Shown here: in pieces, positions 36,201 through 47,059 of the stretch
Layout of the letters: each line of letters opens with the position of its first letter
How positions within the stretch are numbered: position 1 is the stretch's first letter
NCBI GenBank assembly: GCA_947561395.2
Contig: OX387185.1
Location: forward strand, 24,123,866 to 24,187,865
DNA length: 64,000 nucleotides
Direction: 5' to 3'
From: Buxus sempervirens
Taxonomy: Eukaryota > Streptophyta > Magnoliopsida > Buxales > Buxaceae
Notes under the pieces: generated by a model
The model's input: only the letters and a program-made list of their open reading frames with translations
Told to the model about the DNA's origin: nothing
Database searches by the model: none
Translations under genes and position numbers: made by a program

Positions 36201-36650
36201 AGTAGAAAAGGAAACCGGATGGCAAATGTTCTTCGATGGGGCTGTCAACATCAATGGGAAAGGGATTGGAGCAGTAATCATTTCCCCAGAAGGAGTCCAT
36301 CATCCAATAGCAGCAAAACTCTTGTTCGATTGCACTAACAACATGGCAGAATACGAAGCATGTGTGTTAGGCTTGCGAGCCGCAATTGAAATGAATATCC
36401 AAGAGTTAAAAGTTTATGGTGATTCCTGTCTAATCATCTACCAAGTAATGGGAGATTGGCGGACTAAGGATCCTAAGTTGGTGCCATATCAGGAACTGAT
36501 TAAGGAATTGGAAGGACGGTTCAAAAATGTGACGTTTGATTATATGCCACGAGACAGGAATCAGTTTGCAGATGCCCTGGCAACACTGGCATCTATGGCA
36601 ACCATCACTGGGGACACTTGGGTACAACCATTGGAGATAGAAGTGCGGCA
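36200..36650 (+). CDS. Second, archaeal-type RNase H of element B (fossil)
   Basis: GWQMFFDGAVNINGKGIGAV, NNMAEYEACVLGLRAAIEM, LKVYGDSCLIIYQVMGDW and QFADALATLASMA give the RNase H fold with its acidic residues in order. Its presence after the usual RNase H assigns B to the Tat lineage. Confidence 0.85.
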
Positions 36651-37950
36651 TTCTCCTGTCTACTGTTTTAATGTTGAGAGGAGCACGCCAAAAGGGGAAC
36701 TCTGGTATGCAGACATAATGAGGTACCTGAGAAACAGGACTTTGCCAGAAAATGCCACAGCATCTGAAAGGCGCACGATTCAGAAACTGGCAGGACAGTT
36801 CTTCCTCAGTGGAGACAAGCTATACAAAAAGTCCTATAATGATTCACTGCTGCTATGTGTAACAGAAGAAGAGGCACAACAGCTGGTTGATGAAGTCCAT
36901 GGGGGACAATGTGGCGCACATATGAACGGGCATATGCTAGCAAGGAAAATCTTAAGAATGGGTTATTACTAGTTAACTATGGAACATGATTGCCATATCC
37001 ATGTAAGGAAATGCCAGTTATGCCAAGTTTATGCTAACAACATTCATGCACTGCCCAACACCTTGTACTCAATGACTTCTCCTTGGCCCTTCGCCATCTG
37101 GGGAATTGATATGATTGGAGAGATCCATCCGAAGGCATCAAATGGGCATCGATTTATCTTGGTTGCAATAGATTATTTTACCAAGTGGGTAGAGGCCGTG
37201 TCCTTTACAGAGGTCAAAGGGTCCCAGGTGCTGAAATTCATCAGAAACAACATTGTCTGTCGCTATGGTGTGCCTGAAGCACTTATCACAGACAATGCCA
37301 AGAATTTGAATAACAAGGACATGGACAAAATGTGTGAAGATTTGAAGATCAGACATCTGAATTCTACGGCATATCGGCCCAAGATGAATGGAGCAGTAGA
37401 GGTTGCCAACAAAAATCTGAAGAAGATATTGGAAAAGATGGTAGTCACCTACAGAGACTGGCATGAGAAGTTGCCATATGCTTTGCATGCATACCGAACC
37501 TCAATCAGGGTCTCAACCGGAGCAACTCCTTTTTCTCTTGTATATGGAATGGAGGCAGTCCTTCCCGTGGAAGTGCAGATCCCTTCACTCAGAATCCTGA
37601 AGGAAGCAGAGGTTGATGACATTGAATGGGAAGAATCAAGGTTTGACCAATTGCAATTGCTTAATGAGAAGAGAATTAAGGCTTTATGCCACGGGCAACT
37701 CTATCAGCAGAGAACAGCTCGGACGTATAACAAGAAAGTAATACCACGACACTTCAAGGTGGGAAACATTGTTATGAAGAAGATATTCCCCCACCAAGAA
37801 GATAATAGAGGGAAATTCAAGCCAAACTATGAAGGACCTTTCATAGTACACAAAGTTCTGTCCAGAGGAGCACTAATCCTACAAGAGATGGACGGAACTA
37901 TTTTTCCTGAGCCAATAAATGCAGATGCAGTCAAACTGTATTATCCTTGA
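36650..37950 (+). CDS. Integrase region of element B (fossil)
   Basis: Zinc-binding part with HVRKCQLCQVYANNIH, catalytic core with WGIDMIGEIHPKASNGHRFI, DYFTKWVEAVSF and ITDNAKNLNNKDMDKMCEDL, and a C-terminal part with GPFIVHKVLSRGALILQEMD. No chromodomain. It ends at the stop after VKLYYP. About one break is apparent. Confidence 0.87.
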
Positions 37951-39696
37951 GATCGTTCCAATTGGGAAATGAAGAGAGGCCATCCTTCACTCTCCCTCAA
38001 GCCTGTAAATCCTCCCAAATACCCAAAAAGTTTCCCCTAGTTAAACACTTTTTGGGCCTGAAAGTTTCTTTTCTAACCCAGTACAAGTATTCCTCACATC
38101 AAAATGGGCATTCCTGGCCCCCACACAAAAAAAAAAAAAAAAAAAAGAGAGCAATTGCAAATAAAATCAACAAAAAGAAGAAAAGAAAAGCAAGTACAAA
38201 ATATGAACCCCACACCAAAGAAATAAGCCAGGATGTAAGCCCCAACAATAAAAGGAGCACTGTACAGACCTATAAAATCACAGCCTTCTTGGGCCACTTA
38301 TCTTTCTTTCAAAACCCCGGCCTAGCCTACATTTCGTCCTATCTTGAAGACCTCTCGGATCCCAAAGTGAATGATCTTGAGAAAAATAGTCAAATCTGTG
38401 TTTTCTGGCGATGACGGAATTGGATTCTCCCTGAAAGGACCAGACATGGTGAAAACCCAAAAAGGGCGCTATGTGCAAAAAGGGTCAGTCGTGGTCAAAA
38501 AAAAAAAAAGCTAGTCATGCCTTGATTAGAGATGGAAATGCAGCAAAAAACAGAAATAGGATGGACAGTGCACTAAACAGGGATAACCAAGTGATCTGAA
38601 GGGCCCAGACTGGCATACTGTGTTTAGGTTAACACTTCACAAAGGCCTATGATGACAAGGCTAAAAATAGCAAGCATTCTAATCTATGTCTAACTTAATG
38701 ATTGACTTTTATGATAATTGCAGGCACAAACACACACTACCACATCTGTGTTTTACCGTAATTATTCTGCTTAACTATTCTTGGAATTTCCCCATCTGTG
38801 CTGCTAACCCGTGAAGAGGGGCTCATCGCCTTAATCAATAGCCATTTTGATTTTGGCCTAGAATAAACCAACCCTGCATATCTGACATTTTGTTCCTTGC
38901 ACAGGTTCAGAGAAGGAAGAAAGATGCAAGATGAACATAAGGAGGATACTTTGTTCCTTCATTCCCCAGCAGAGGCTTCTTCCCTTTCATCCCCAGCGGA
39001 GCTCAGGAGAAAAAAGATCGTCAAGATCCTCAGACCCTCCAACAAAACTTCAAAGAGCAAAGAGAGACATCACAATAATCCCCCATCGGACCCCCAATGG
39101 AGCAGCTCAGGAGTGAGGAAAGAAGATTTAATGCCTCAACAGACAAAGAACCTGGCAAGTGGAAGCAACAAGGAAGAGCAATAATAGGCCAATTCGCCCC
39201 TTTTTGTAAATTTTGATTCTCACTTTTGTAAATAGCATAGGCTAGAGTAGGTGTGTGGTCTCTGAGATGATGGACAGCAGCGCGAAAGCTTCCTCCCATC
39301 CTCCTACCGGCACTCCCAGTCCCAAACCTTAGCTTAACATCGAAAAAAAAAAACTCTCAAGGAATCAAGAACTGAAGTCACTAAAAGCGTTAAACAGAAC
39401 AAACAAAAAGAAAAGAACATTGTTAAGTGCCTTGCATCAACGCCGAAACAGATTGATGAGCTCAGGTTTAATCCTATCTTTCTTTTTCAAAGACAGAAAA
39501 CTAAGGAACAGCCCTATTCAAGCCCGAAAGAGGGTATAGGGATTCCAAAATCAGGAAGTGATACCAGACATCTGACACTTCCCTTTCATTAAAAACAATT
39601 CAGTGATTGAGCTCGTCGACCCTGTCGACAAAAATGCAAGGTACAAAAATAAGGTTCTTTTTCTTCTTTGCCGTTCATCCCTAAAGTGACTCCAGC
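37951..39696 (+). other. Post-pol spacer of element B
   Basis: About 1.75 kb of non-coding sequence between integrase and PPT, with poly-A runs near 38128 and 38500 and the GATGACGGAAT motif shared with element A. A 95-codon ORF at 38897-39184 has low-complexity content and no family I recognise. In contrast to element A there is no antisense DUF7745-type ORF here. Confidence 0.6.
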
Positions 39697-39709
39697 AAAG
39701 AAGGGCAGC
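39697..39709 (+). promoter_or_regulatory. Polypurine tract of element B
   Basis: AAAGAAGGGCAGC, purine-rich and directly before the 3' LTR start TGTTAGC. This is the expected plus-strand primer site. Confidence 0.7.
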
Positions 39710-42145
39710 TGTTAGCACCTGATTTTTGCACCCCCAAAATAAAGAAAAATGAAAAGTCAAACTAAAAGTCAAACCTTGAGGGGGTCAAAAATTGACTTTT
39801 TGATTCAAGTAAATTTGGCCATCAAACTTCATCTCATTGAAAAGAGCATTTCGACACGATTCTAACGCAACTGAATTTGCTGGAATCGGAGTCCAGATGA
39901 GAAAGATATGAGCTGGTCAAACTTTTGGGGAGCAAAAAGTTGACTTTTTGCTCGACCCCAATTCAGCTGCAAAACTTGACCCCAGTGGACAGGTGGTTCC
40001 GAACCGGTTCCAACGACACTAAGTTTGCTGAAATCGGACACCGGATGAAGAAGTTATGAGCAGTTGAAGTTTCAGAAAAACTGCCCATGTGGCAAAAATG
40101 GCAGCAAAAATGGAATAAACCAATAAAATAAATAAGATAAATGTGTTTAATAATATTTTAATAAAGAGAATCTCGCTTTTTAAAAAAATAATCGGACAAT
40201 CGAATAAGAATCTTGCAAAAAAACCAAATTGAATAAAGGTTTGAAATCCAAACATTTTAAAAACGTGCTGGACCGTATTTTAATTATGGGCAGGGCATGC
40301 CCGTATTTCAAATACGGGCAAGATTCCTGAAGAAAACACGCGTCACCGTACGGCGGGACACGCGTCCCGTACGGCTGATTCGCGAGATTTGCAAATGTGC
40401 GTTTTCCGCCCGTATTTGAATTACGGGCAAGGCACGCCCGTACTTGAAGTACGGGCAAGGCACGCCCATACTTCAAATACGGGCACGGAAATTTTGCCTA
40501 TAAATAGAGAGGCCACCCCCCTCATTTCAACAAGCCATCCTTCTCTGGCCTACCCCCTCTCCCTCCCGGTGCTTCCCACGGCCAAGTCCTGCCCAGTTGC
40601 TACCACCCTACCCTTAGCCCAAACTTATTTTATTCCCAAAATACCCCTCACCTTGCACAAACCATGTCCTAAATCTCTCTTTCCTCTTGTAAATATAAGC
40701 AACTTGTCAAACCTCTGCCAAAAACTCACCTGAAAGTTGGCTAGGACGCGGAAGCGCTGCCAAATCATCTGGAGAAATACAACAAATCAAGAACGTTTGT
40801 ACGGTAAAAAGCTCTTTTAGTATTTCGTGTTATGTCAATACAAATCATTCTTTCGTTTCTTGGTTTCTTTATATTCTACTAATCTGTTCATTGAAGCTGT
40901 GCATGGTTGAGGAATGTCTCATGCATCTCTATGAGGAAAAGAAGGAGAATAAGGCCATAAAAAGGGGAAGAGATATGTCCACAAAAATGATTAAACTTCT
41001 TAAAAATGATATGTAGTTTTGAAAGGAGTTTACCCTCTCTAAACAACCAGATGTATCCCTACCCAATTCTCTCACTTATTCCCTGCTAAGTACCACAAGA
41101 TGTGCTGGAAAATGATGGAAGCAAGAGAAGAGGAATGAAGACTTTGAACCTATATTCAAGCACATTGAAAGAAGGATGTTTGGAGCAAATGGAGCTAATG
41201 TACTATTCTAGAAGACACCAAAATCGCTACTGAAGTTGCAGGCAGTCAAAAGAAAGCCACGGAACTGATCCAGATTGAAATCGGCAGCAAACATGCAAAC
41301 CAAATCCTATCCGTAAACTCAGGTCGGTCCAGCTTGGACCGTGTTTGATTCACGGACAGGAGAAACCGTAGTAAATTCACGGTTAGGTTGGACCGTAGAG
41401 GAAAAACGGGCAAATGCAAAAATGATGTAAAAGTGTAATTTCTTGGTTCGGTTGGACCTGACCCGGCCTAAGCCGGCTTGAACCATTCCCTTAAACCACT
41501 TGGGCTACATTAAGCCCATTTTTGGACTTTGGGCCTTGATAGGCCCATTAAGATCCCTTTGGCCCACTAGTGGGGCCCACTTTTGACTGGCCCATACCAG
41601 GCCTGTTTTCAATAAACAGGCCCAAGGCCACTTGACTCTTGGCGAATGGGCCAAATCCAAGCCCACTAAGCCCATGGAATTTGTAAATAAATAAGATAAC
41701 CAAATGGGTTATCCAATAACCCAACTGGGCCCAAAGCCCAACCATGGCAGCCCACGGGTCTTCCAACGGGACCCGGGTCCGACCCACTCCACTTAAATCA
41801 ATAAAAAGATAAAATCAAATAAAAGGGACCCACACCTCCAAAGGGCCCCGCCAGACCCAATAAGCAGCATGCTGGTCTAGGAAGGGTGAACTTGACTCAA
41901 AAAACCAGGGAGACCCGAGGGACCCGTCAAACCGACGGGGCGGACCGGGGTGTCTTTAGGACTTCCCCGGATCGTAACCGAGGACTTAGATAGAACTCTG
42001 AAAAGCCGCAGACCAGACTTAGACCCGATTAGGGCAAAACCGTGTCTGCCTGCACTCTCAGGCAGTGGCGACTCTGAATGTCCCGAGGCACGCACCAAAG
42101 GTGCGCCCGGTGTGCGATCTAGGATCCAGGTTTTAGGTGCGCACA
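39710..42145 (+). repeat. 3' LTR of element B
   Basis: 2,436 bp, aligned to the 5' LTR over its full length with about 18 substitutions by my count. It has one extra 28-bp palindrome unit, around 40436-40463. TATA box at 40499-40507. It ends GTGCGCACA, followed by CATGG. Confidence 0.93.
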
Positions 42146-42150
42146 CATGG
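42146..42150. repeat. Target-site duplication of element B, right (CATGG)
   Basis: Second copy of CATGG. The coding similarity of the antisense ORF continues immediately to the right, which confirms the insertion point. Confidence 0.92.
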
Positions 42151-42382
42151 CCTCTATAATCTCCCACTTGAAGGGAACCTTGGGAATGAGCAGGGTATGG
42201 CCTAGATTAGTAGAATCCCATCTCCTCTCCTCATCTAGGGTCATAGAGTTAACCCATCTTGTGTAAAAGGAATCCACAGGGTTGTACCTAGTGAGATTTG
42301 GGGGTTTTGATCTGAAAGGTTGTTTTGCAGGGGAGGCAGTGTGGACAAACAATAATAGGGCAGAAGATGATCTGGATTCCAT
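42151..42382 (-). CDS. Antisense DUF7745-like ORF of element A, N-terminal part (fossil)
   Basis: Minus-strand stretch from the Met at 42382 (MESRSSSALLLF) leftwards to the insertion point of B, with RYNPVDSFYTRWVNSMTLDE and IPKVPFKWEIIEAM. The W-N-rich stretch and the LLIPKVP block sit where B's sense ORF has WTRQLQGDEQIKWEQ and LLNVPINLDMI. Its downstream part lies left of element B, at 9.8-11.1 kb. A TATA box lies about 110 bp upstream. Confidence 0.6.
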
Positions 42383-42493
42383 TGGAGTTGATGGAAGCAA
42401 GCTAGAACTCAAGGGGAGGAAGAAAAAGGCGAAAAAGGGGGTTTCTAAACTCAAAAACTCGTAAAAAATACACAAATCCCGAGGCTGGTTGCA

Positions 42494-42499
42494 TTTATA
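42494..42499 (-). promoter_or_regulatory. TATA box upstream of the antisense ORF
   Basis: On the minus strand the text reads CTATAAATGC, about 110 bp upstream of the likely ATG at 42382. The 39-bp palindrome array begins 14 bp further upstream, the same spacing as between array and TATA box in B's LTR. This suggests a dedicated antisense promoter, which is an inference. Confidence 0.55.
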
Positions 42500-42513
42500 G
42501 CATCTTCTAATGT

Positions 42514-42630
42514 ATCCGGTAACTCAGACCGGATACAAAAGGTGTTATTCATATCCGGTTAAGTATACCGGATACAAAGGGTATCATGTGTATCCGGTAT
42601 GTTAATAATAATACATAAATCATAACAATC
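42514..42630. repeat. Array of 21-bp palindromes at 39-bp period (antisense promoter)
   Basis: Units start at 42514, 42553 and 42592, exactly 39 bp apart. The first reads ATCCGG-TAACTCAGA-CCGGAT, a perfect 6-bp arm pair. Spacers align with those of the array at 242 (ACAAAAGGTGTTATTCAT against AATAACATTTGCCTTCAT). The third unit is decayed. Confidence 0.85.
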
Positions 42631-42643
42631 AACAAATCACACC

Positions 42644-44695
42644 TGTGACATCACAAGACTAATAGAATTGTAAACAGAGTTACTACAGACATATGCCAAT
42701 ATGCTACCTAACCGAATTACAAGTGAGCCAACCAATACCGGTCGGGCTATTCGACACCTAACGGAAGTACTCAACCGATACTGGAGTGAGTTAGCATGTA
42801 CGGTCCAACCAATCCAGGAGTGGATAACGTAGCAACCGACCAATCCAAGAGCGGTACCATCCTCGAGATGATGGAATGCCTGTGACCCAGAATAAGAACT
42901 CCAGAAAACATTTCCATTTACTAGCTACTCTATGGATTCATTAAGAGCTAAGCCTGCTAGACACAACTTCACAATAAAAAACCTTTAATAACTTAATAAT
43001 GCATCAATCAGTACTATAAGTTCTAAATCTTCAATAAACAACTCATCTCAATCTCAAATATCTCATATAGAGTACACGGGGCATCTCTGAGTACACAGAG
43101 GTATCAACATCTCAAGTACATAGGGCATCCCCGAGTACACGGAGGTAAAACAATGATTCTACCAATTAAAAATAGATTTGGGCACAAAATCAAAAACCTG
43201 GAAAATTTTGACAGAGGTCGCTTAGCATGGCACTCGAGCGGCTTGTTGGGCGTCCATTGCTGGGTGAAATTTTGCTTAGACGCTCGAGATTGCGCTCAAG
43301 CGTCCTCCCGGGCGTTGAGTTTCAAGGTTTTGTTATTCTGTTCTTAAAATACACAGACAAGGCACCTGCAATTGCGCTCGAGTGCCAATGAGTGCTCGGC
43401 CAAATTTCATTATATATTCTGGTTTTTCTGATTTCCAAAATATAATATACTTTTTATAGTTTTAATTGTTTCTAATCTTCATATCTTCATTTTGAATTAC
43501 TTCTAAGGCAACCCTAGACTATTCTCATCAATCATATATTGATCTAAAATTTTCTACTTAATTAATTCTCTTATGATCATAACTTTTCTTGATTTCTTTA
43601 AAATATATGAAAGCAAAACCATAAAACTCTCAACTCTTCAAACCAAGATCTAAATCAAAACAAACCATATGGAAATCATGCAATTTCTCTAGTTTTCAAA
43701 GTGTTTGCTACTTGCCTCAAGAACGTGAAATCCATCTTCTCATTGAACCTCAAAGTATAGCCATATTTCTGCTATTATTGCACCACTCTAGGGATCTCCA
43801 AACCTCATCTCCACCGTTCATATTGAAGAACCATTAGTGAAGAACAAAACCTCAAAATTTTAGGTCGATCCAATGGTTCATCTTCTCCCGATCGTACTTT
43901 GATGGTTGCTGGTCGGACTTTTCTGTAACTCCTCTTTTTCTCTAAAGTCTCTTATTTTCTCTTTATTTTTCAACCTTATGCACGAATTTTCTCTCTCCTT
44001 TTCTCCACATGATTGAATTAATGGAAACCCTAAATCTTCCCTAATGCCTTCTTTTTATAGACTCACCCAAATACTAATCCTAATTGGATTAAGAAACTTT
44101 CTAACTAGGATTCCTATTCTATTTGGAAGACTTTCCTATCTTATCTCTCCATTTAATTATTTTCTCTTAAATCTAATTTATAAGAAACTTCTATTTTCTT
44201 TATTTTCGTGCGAATTTAATTCCTTATTTTAAAATATTACTAAAACACCCCAAAACTCCTCTTATCCTCAAATTTAAGACACCTAATTAATCATTATTAC
44301 CAATAAGCCCTTTTCCTTCTTTTAAGCCAAAAATCATGATATTTAAATTCAAATTCAACTAAACTTAGATCTAACTTAGTTTGTTTAGATCTAAATTATT
44401 TAATTTATTAATTGGTTAATTAGCCTATTAGGAAAAGACTAAAATACCCTTTTCTTTATAATTTCATATCTAACCTTTGGATCTTTTCCAAAATTCCCAT
44501 CTTTATTCCTCATATCATTCTTGATCATAAAATGCACTTGCATTAGTACCTATCTTCCCCAAACATCAATATTTAATTTATTCTACCTATTAATCAATTC
44601 TTTACTTATTAATATGTTTAGGCTTATTTAATTTATTCTTTATTATTTAGATTTATTTTATTATATTATTATATTCAAAAATTCAAGATTTCACA
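42644..44695 (-). repeat. Chromoviral LTR fragment D (minus strand)
   Basis: On the minus strand it starts TGTGAAATCTTGAATTTTTG at 44695, like the other chromoviral LTRs here (TGTGAAACCTTGAATTTTG at 54180). It contains the GCTCGAGCG-type GC-rich stretch at 43200-43390. Its 3' end is missing or unrecognisable, and no target duplication was found. The left boundary, at the end of the last A-derived sequence, is approximate. Confidence 0.65.
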
Positions 44696-45298
44696 GTTTA
44701 GCCAAGTATTGGCACAGGTAAAGTATAGATTGGTTGATGATATTGTTATGATATGTTTTATTTGTTTGGATGCCTTATATGAATGATTCTTACATGCTTG
44801 GTGTTATCATGCTTGAATTGGTTGGTTTATCGAAGTAATTTCCGTAAACTCATACTTGTGGTTTTAAAAGAATTTATTTTTGTGGTTTCTAGCATGCTTG
44901 TTATTACTTGCTGAGATTTTATGTCTCACCCTTGTTTTCAAATGTTTTGTTTTAGGTATCCTTGGAGAGGATGCCGTGGAATAGAAGGCTAGCAGGTTTG
45001 AGGACTTAGATGTCTTAAAAGTTATTAGTTGAGTTATTGATGTAGAAGTTTATTTCTTTTCTAAGAGTAGTAGTAAGAGGTCTGATAGAGTGTTTTGAGA
45101 GATATTGAGTTATAGGTGCCTTTTATATTTGTAAAACTTGATGTAAGTGAATTTTAAGGATTATAATGAAATAAAGATAAGTTTCTTTGCGTACTCTAAA
45201 TTACTTTATTTCCTTTATGTTTATGTACTTAATTTTTTTGTTATCATTCAAGTAATGCCCTAACCCGTTAAAAAAACTACCGGATCCGAGGTATTACA
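44696..45298 (+). repeat. Chromoviral LTR fragment E (plus strand)
   Basis: The last 600 bp of a plus-strand LTR, with GCTGAGATTTTATGTCTCAC, then CCTTGGAGAGGATGCC, and an end CCGGATCCGAGGTATTACA. The beginning is absent, and it abuts fragment D directly. Confidence 0.65.
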
Positions 45299-46059
45299 AT
45301 ATTTGAATGTGTTTGGAATAATCTAGCATGTTTTAATGATGATATTACATGATTTAGAAGTAATTTTGCGAGTTGGTTTGGTGAGATTTGAATTTAAAAC
45401 AAAGAATTTGTGAAATTTGGAAAAACCCAGAATTTTCCAGAAAATAATGGGCACTTGGAATACCACTCGAGTGCCAGGCTAGACGCTATACTAACATAAT
45501 GGTGGCTCTTGCCACTCGACCGCCATTGAAGGTGCTTTGCTTGTGTTCTTTTAAAAAAATTAAAAATCCGAAAGCAAATTTTGCAGATAAGCCGAACGCC
45601 CAATGAGATGCTCGAGTGCTCTGCCGAGTGCCAATTTCTAGAATTCAAATCCTTCCGACACTTATTTGGAGACTCGAGCGCCATGTCAAGTGCCTATGAC
45701 AAATTTTTGGTATTTTTTAAATCTAACTAGTTTTTTTAATTATAAAATTGTTTTTATGGAATTCCAACTCATGTATCAATTGTATTAGAGTATTTTGAGA
45801 GTGTTTGTACTAGGCGATGATTAATTTTGAGTTTTATAAAGATTTTGGGTACGTTTTACTGAAATAGCTTTTGTTTTGGTTCCAAGAGGGAATTTGACTT
45901 TAAATTTGATTTGTTTGAGAATTGGTTGGTTTCAACAGTTGTAAAAGTATGTTTTAAAGATTTTTTTTAGGCTTTGGAGCAGTAAGAAAATGTTTTCCTA
46001 CAGTTTTGGGTAGATTAAACTTATTTCTTGGATTTGACAGTTTTAATGAACATTGGCTT

Positions 46060-46480
46060 TCTCCATGAGGGAGATATTTTCTAACATAACAATCTTCTCC
46101 ATGATGGAGTATATTTTGCCATAAGGGCAGTGAACATGAATTTACTTCCATGAAGGAGTGATTTTTGCAAAGAGGGCACTATTGACATTGATATTTGGCC
46201 ATGAGGACTATGATTCTTGAATTCTTTGCCATGAGGGCATTCCACTTATATTTTGGTCATGAGGACCCATGTTTTGATTTGTGTTAGCAAGCTTAGCTTG
46301 TTATGAATCCATAGTTTAGCTAGTAGTGAAGTCTGTTTATCTTTGTTGGGATTAAATCTAGTTCTTTTATGCATTTCCTCCATGACGGAGAGGCCTTCCA
46401 TGAGGGATGAGTTGCAGCAATTCCATTTCCACCATAAGGGTGAGGTCTCTTATATTCCACCATGAGGGTGATGATACGAC
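46060..46480. repeat. Degenerate CCATGAGGG hairpin minisatellite
   Basis: Many short copies of CCATGAGGG or CTCCATGAGGGAG with spacers of about 40 bp. It takes the same relative place within the LTR as the CCGCCACCAAGCGGG block at 20.8-21.4 kb and the GTACACGGGG/GTACACAGAGG block at 43.07-43.15 kb. Confidence 0.7.
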
Positions 46481-46580
46481 TAGATATGTTGCTGTAACGC
46501 CCCAAACCCATAACCAGCAAGATATTGTCCGCTCTGGGCCCACGGGCCCTCACAGATTTGTTCAAAGATAACACGAGAAA

Positions 46581-46635
46581 ACTTCCTAGGGGTCACTCAT
46601 CCTAGCAGTGCTCCCACCCGAGCACGCTTAACTTT
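46581..46635 (-). other. 5S rRNA-derived segment in the Cassandra 3' LTR
   Basis: On the minus strand it reads AAGTTAAGCGTGCTCGGGTG...AGGATGAGTGACCCC, matching the 3' half of plant 5S rRNA, which includes the internal pol III promoter region. Not a functional 5S gene. Confidence 0.85.
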
Positions 46636-47004
46636 AGGGTTCCCAGGGGATTTAGTCCCGTGTTGCTCCTTAAAAGGCATCTTGCTTAGTTGGGGGTCTT
46701 AAGACTATTTATAGCATCCCCGAGCGCTGTGGGATTCCAACCATATGCACATTCTCGCTTGGTAGCTCGCCACTATAGTAGCTCGCCCAGGTCTCTCACC
46801 CCGCCCACATCACAGCCGCCCACTCAAACAGCCAGGATGTCACATACTCCCCTCCATGGGACAACGCGTCCTCACGTTGGGCCGAACCCCCACACTTCCG
46901 GTCAGGGCAGGCTCTGATACCATTTGTAATGCCCCAGACCCATAACCAGCAAAATATTGTCCGCTCTAGGCCCTCACGGATTTATTCAAAGATAACACGA
47001 GAAA

Positions 47005-47059
47005 ACTTCCCAGAGGTCACCCATCCTAGCAGTGCTCCCACCCGAGCACGCTTAACTTT
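47005..47059 (-). other. 5S rRNA-derived segment in the Cassandra 5' LTR
   Basis: Same segment as in the other LTR, here with GGATGGGTGACCTCTGGGAAG, closer to the plant 5S consensus. 5S-like sequence in both LTRs defines the Cassandra family. Confidence 0.87.

Larger units (their letters stand above)
11119..42145 (+). mobile_element. Ty3/gypsy Tat-lineage (Ogre-like) retrotransposon B, full span with nested insertions
   Basis: Two long terminal repeats (11119-13526 and 39710-42145) start TGTTAGC and end GCACA, flanked by CATGG. Between them lie a PBS, leader, sense DUF7745-type ORF, tandem repeats, gag-protease, RT-RNase H-aRNH-integrase, spacer and PPT. Two later insertions inflate the span: a chromovirus composite (14435-23182) and solo LTR C (29891-33625). 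Without them B is about 18.5 kb, in the range of giant Ogre/Tat elements. My hand comparison of the LTRs finds about 18 substitutions in about 2,400 bp plus one 28-bp unit, so the insertion is young: a few hundred thousand years at grass-like rates, longer at tree rates. Besides the nested insertions it has about four coding breaks. Confidence 0.9.

Noticed and set aside
38897-39184. 95-codon ORF before B's 3' LTR
   Set aside because: Charged low-complexity content, no counterpart in element A, no known domain.
46581-47059. 5S rRNA genes
   Set aside because: Only about half of the 5S sequence is present, twice, within LTRs of a Cassandra element; not functional rRNA genes.
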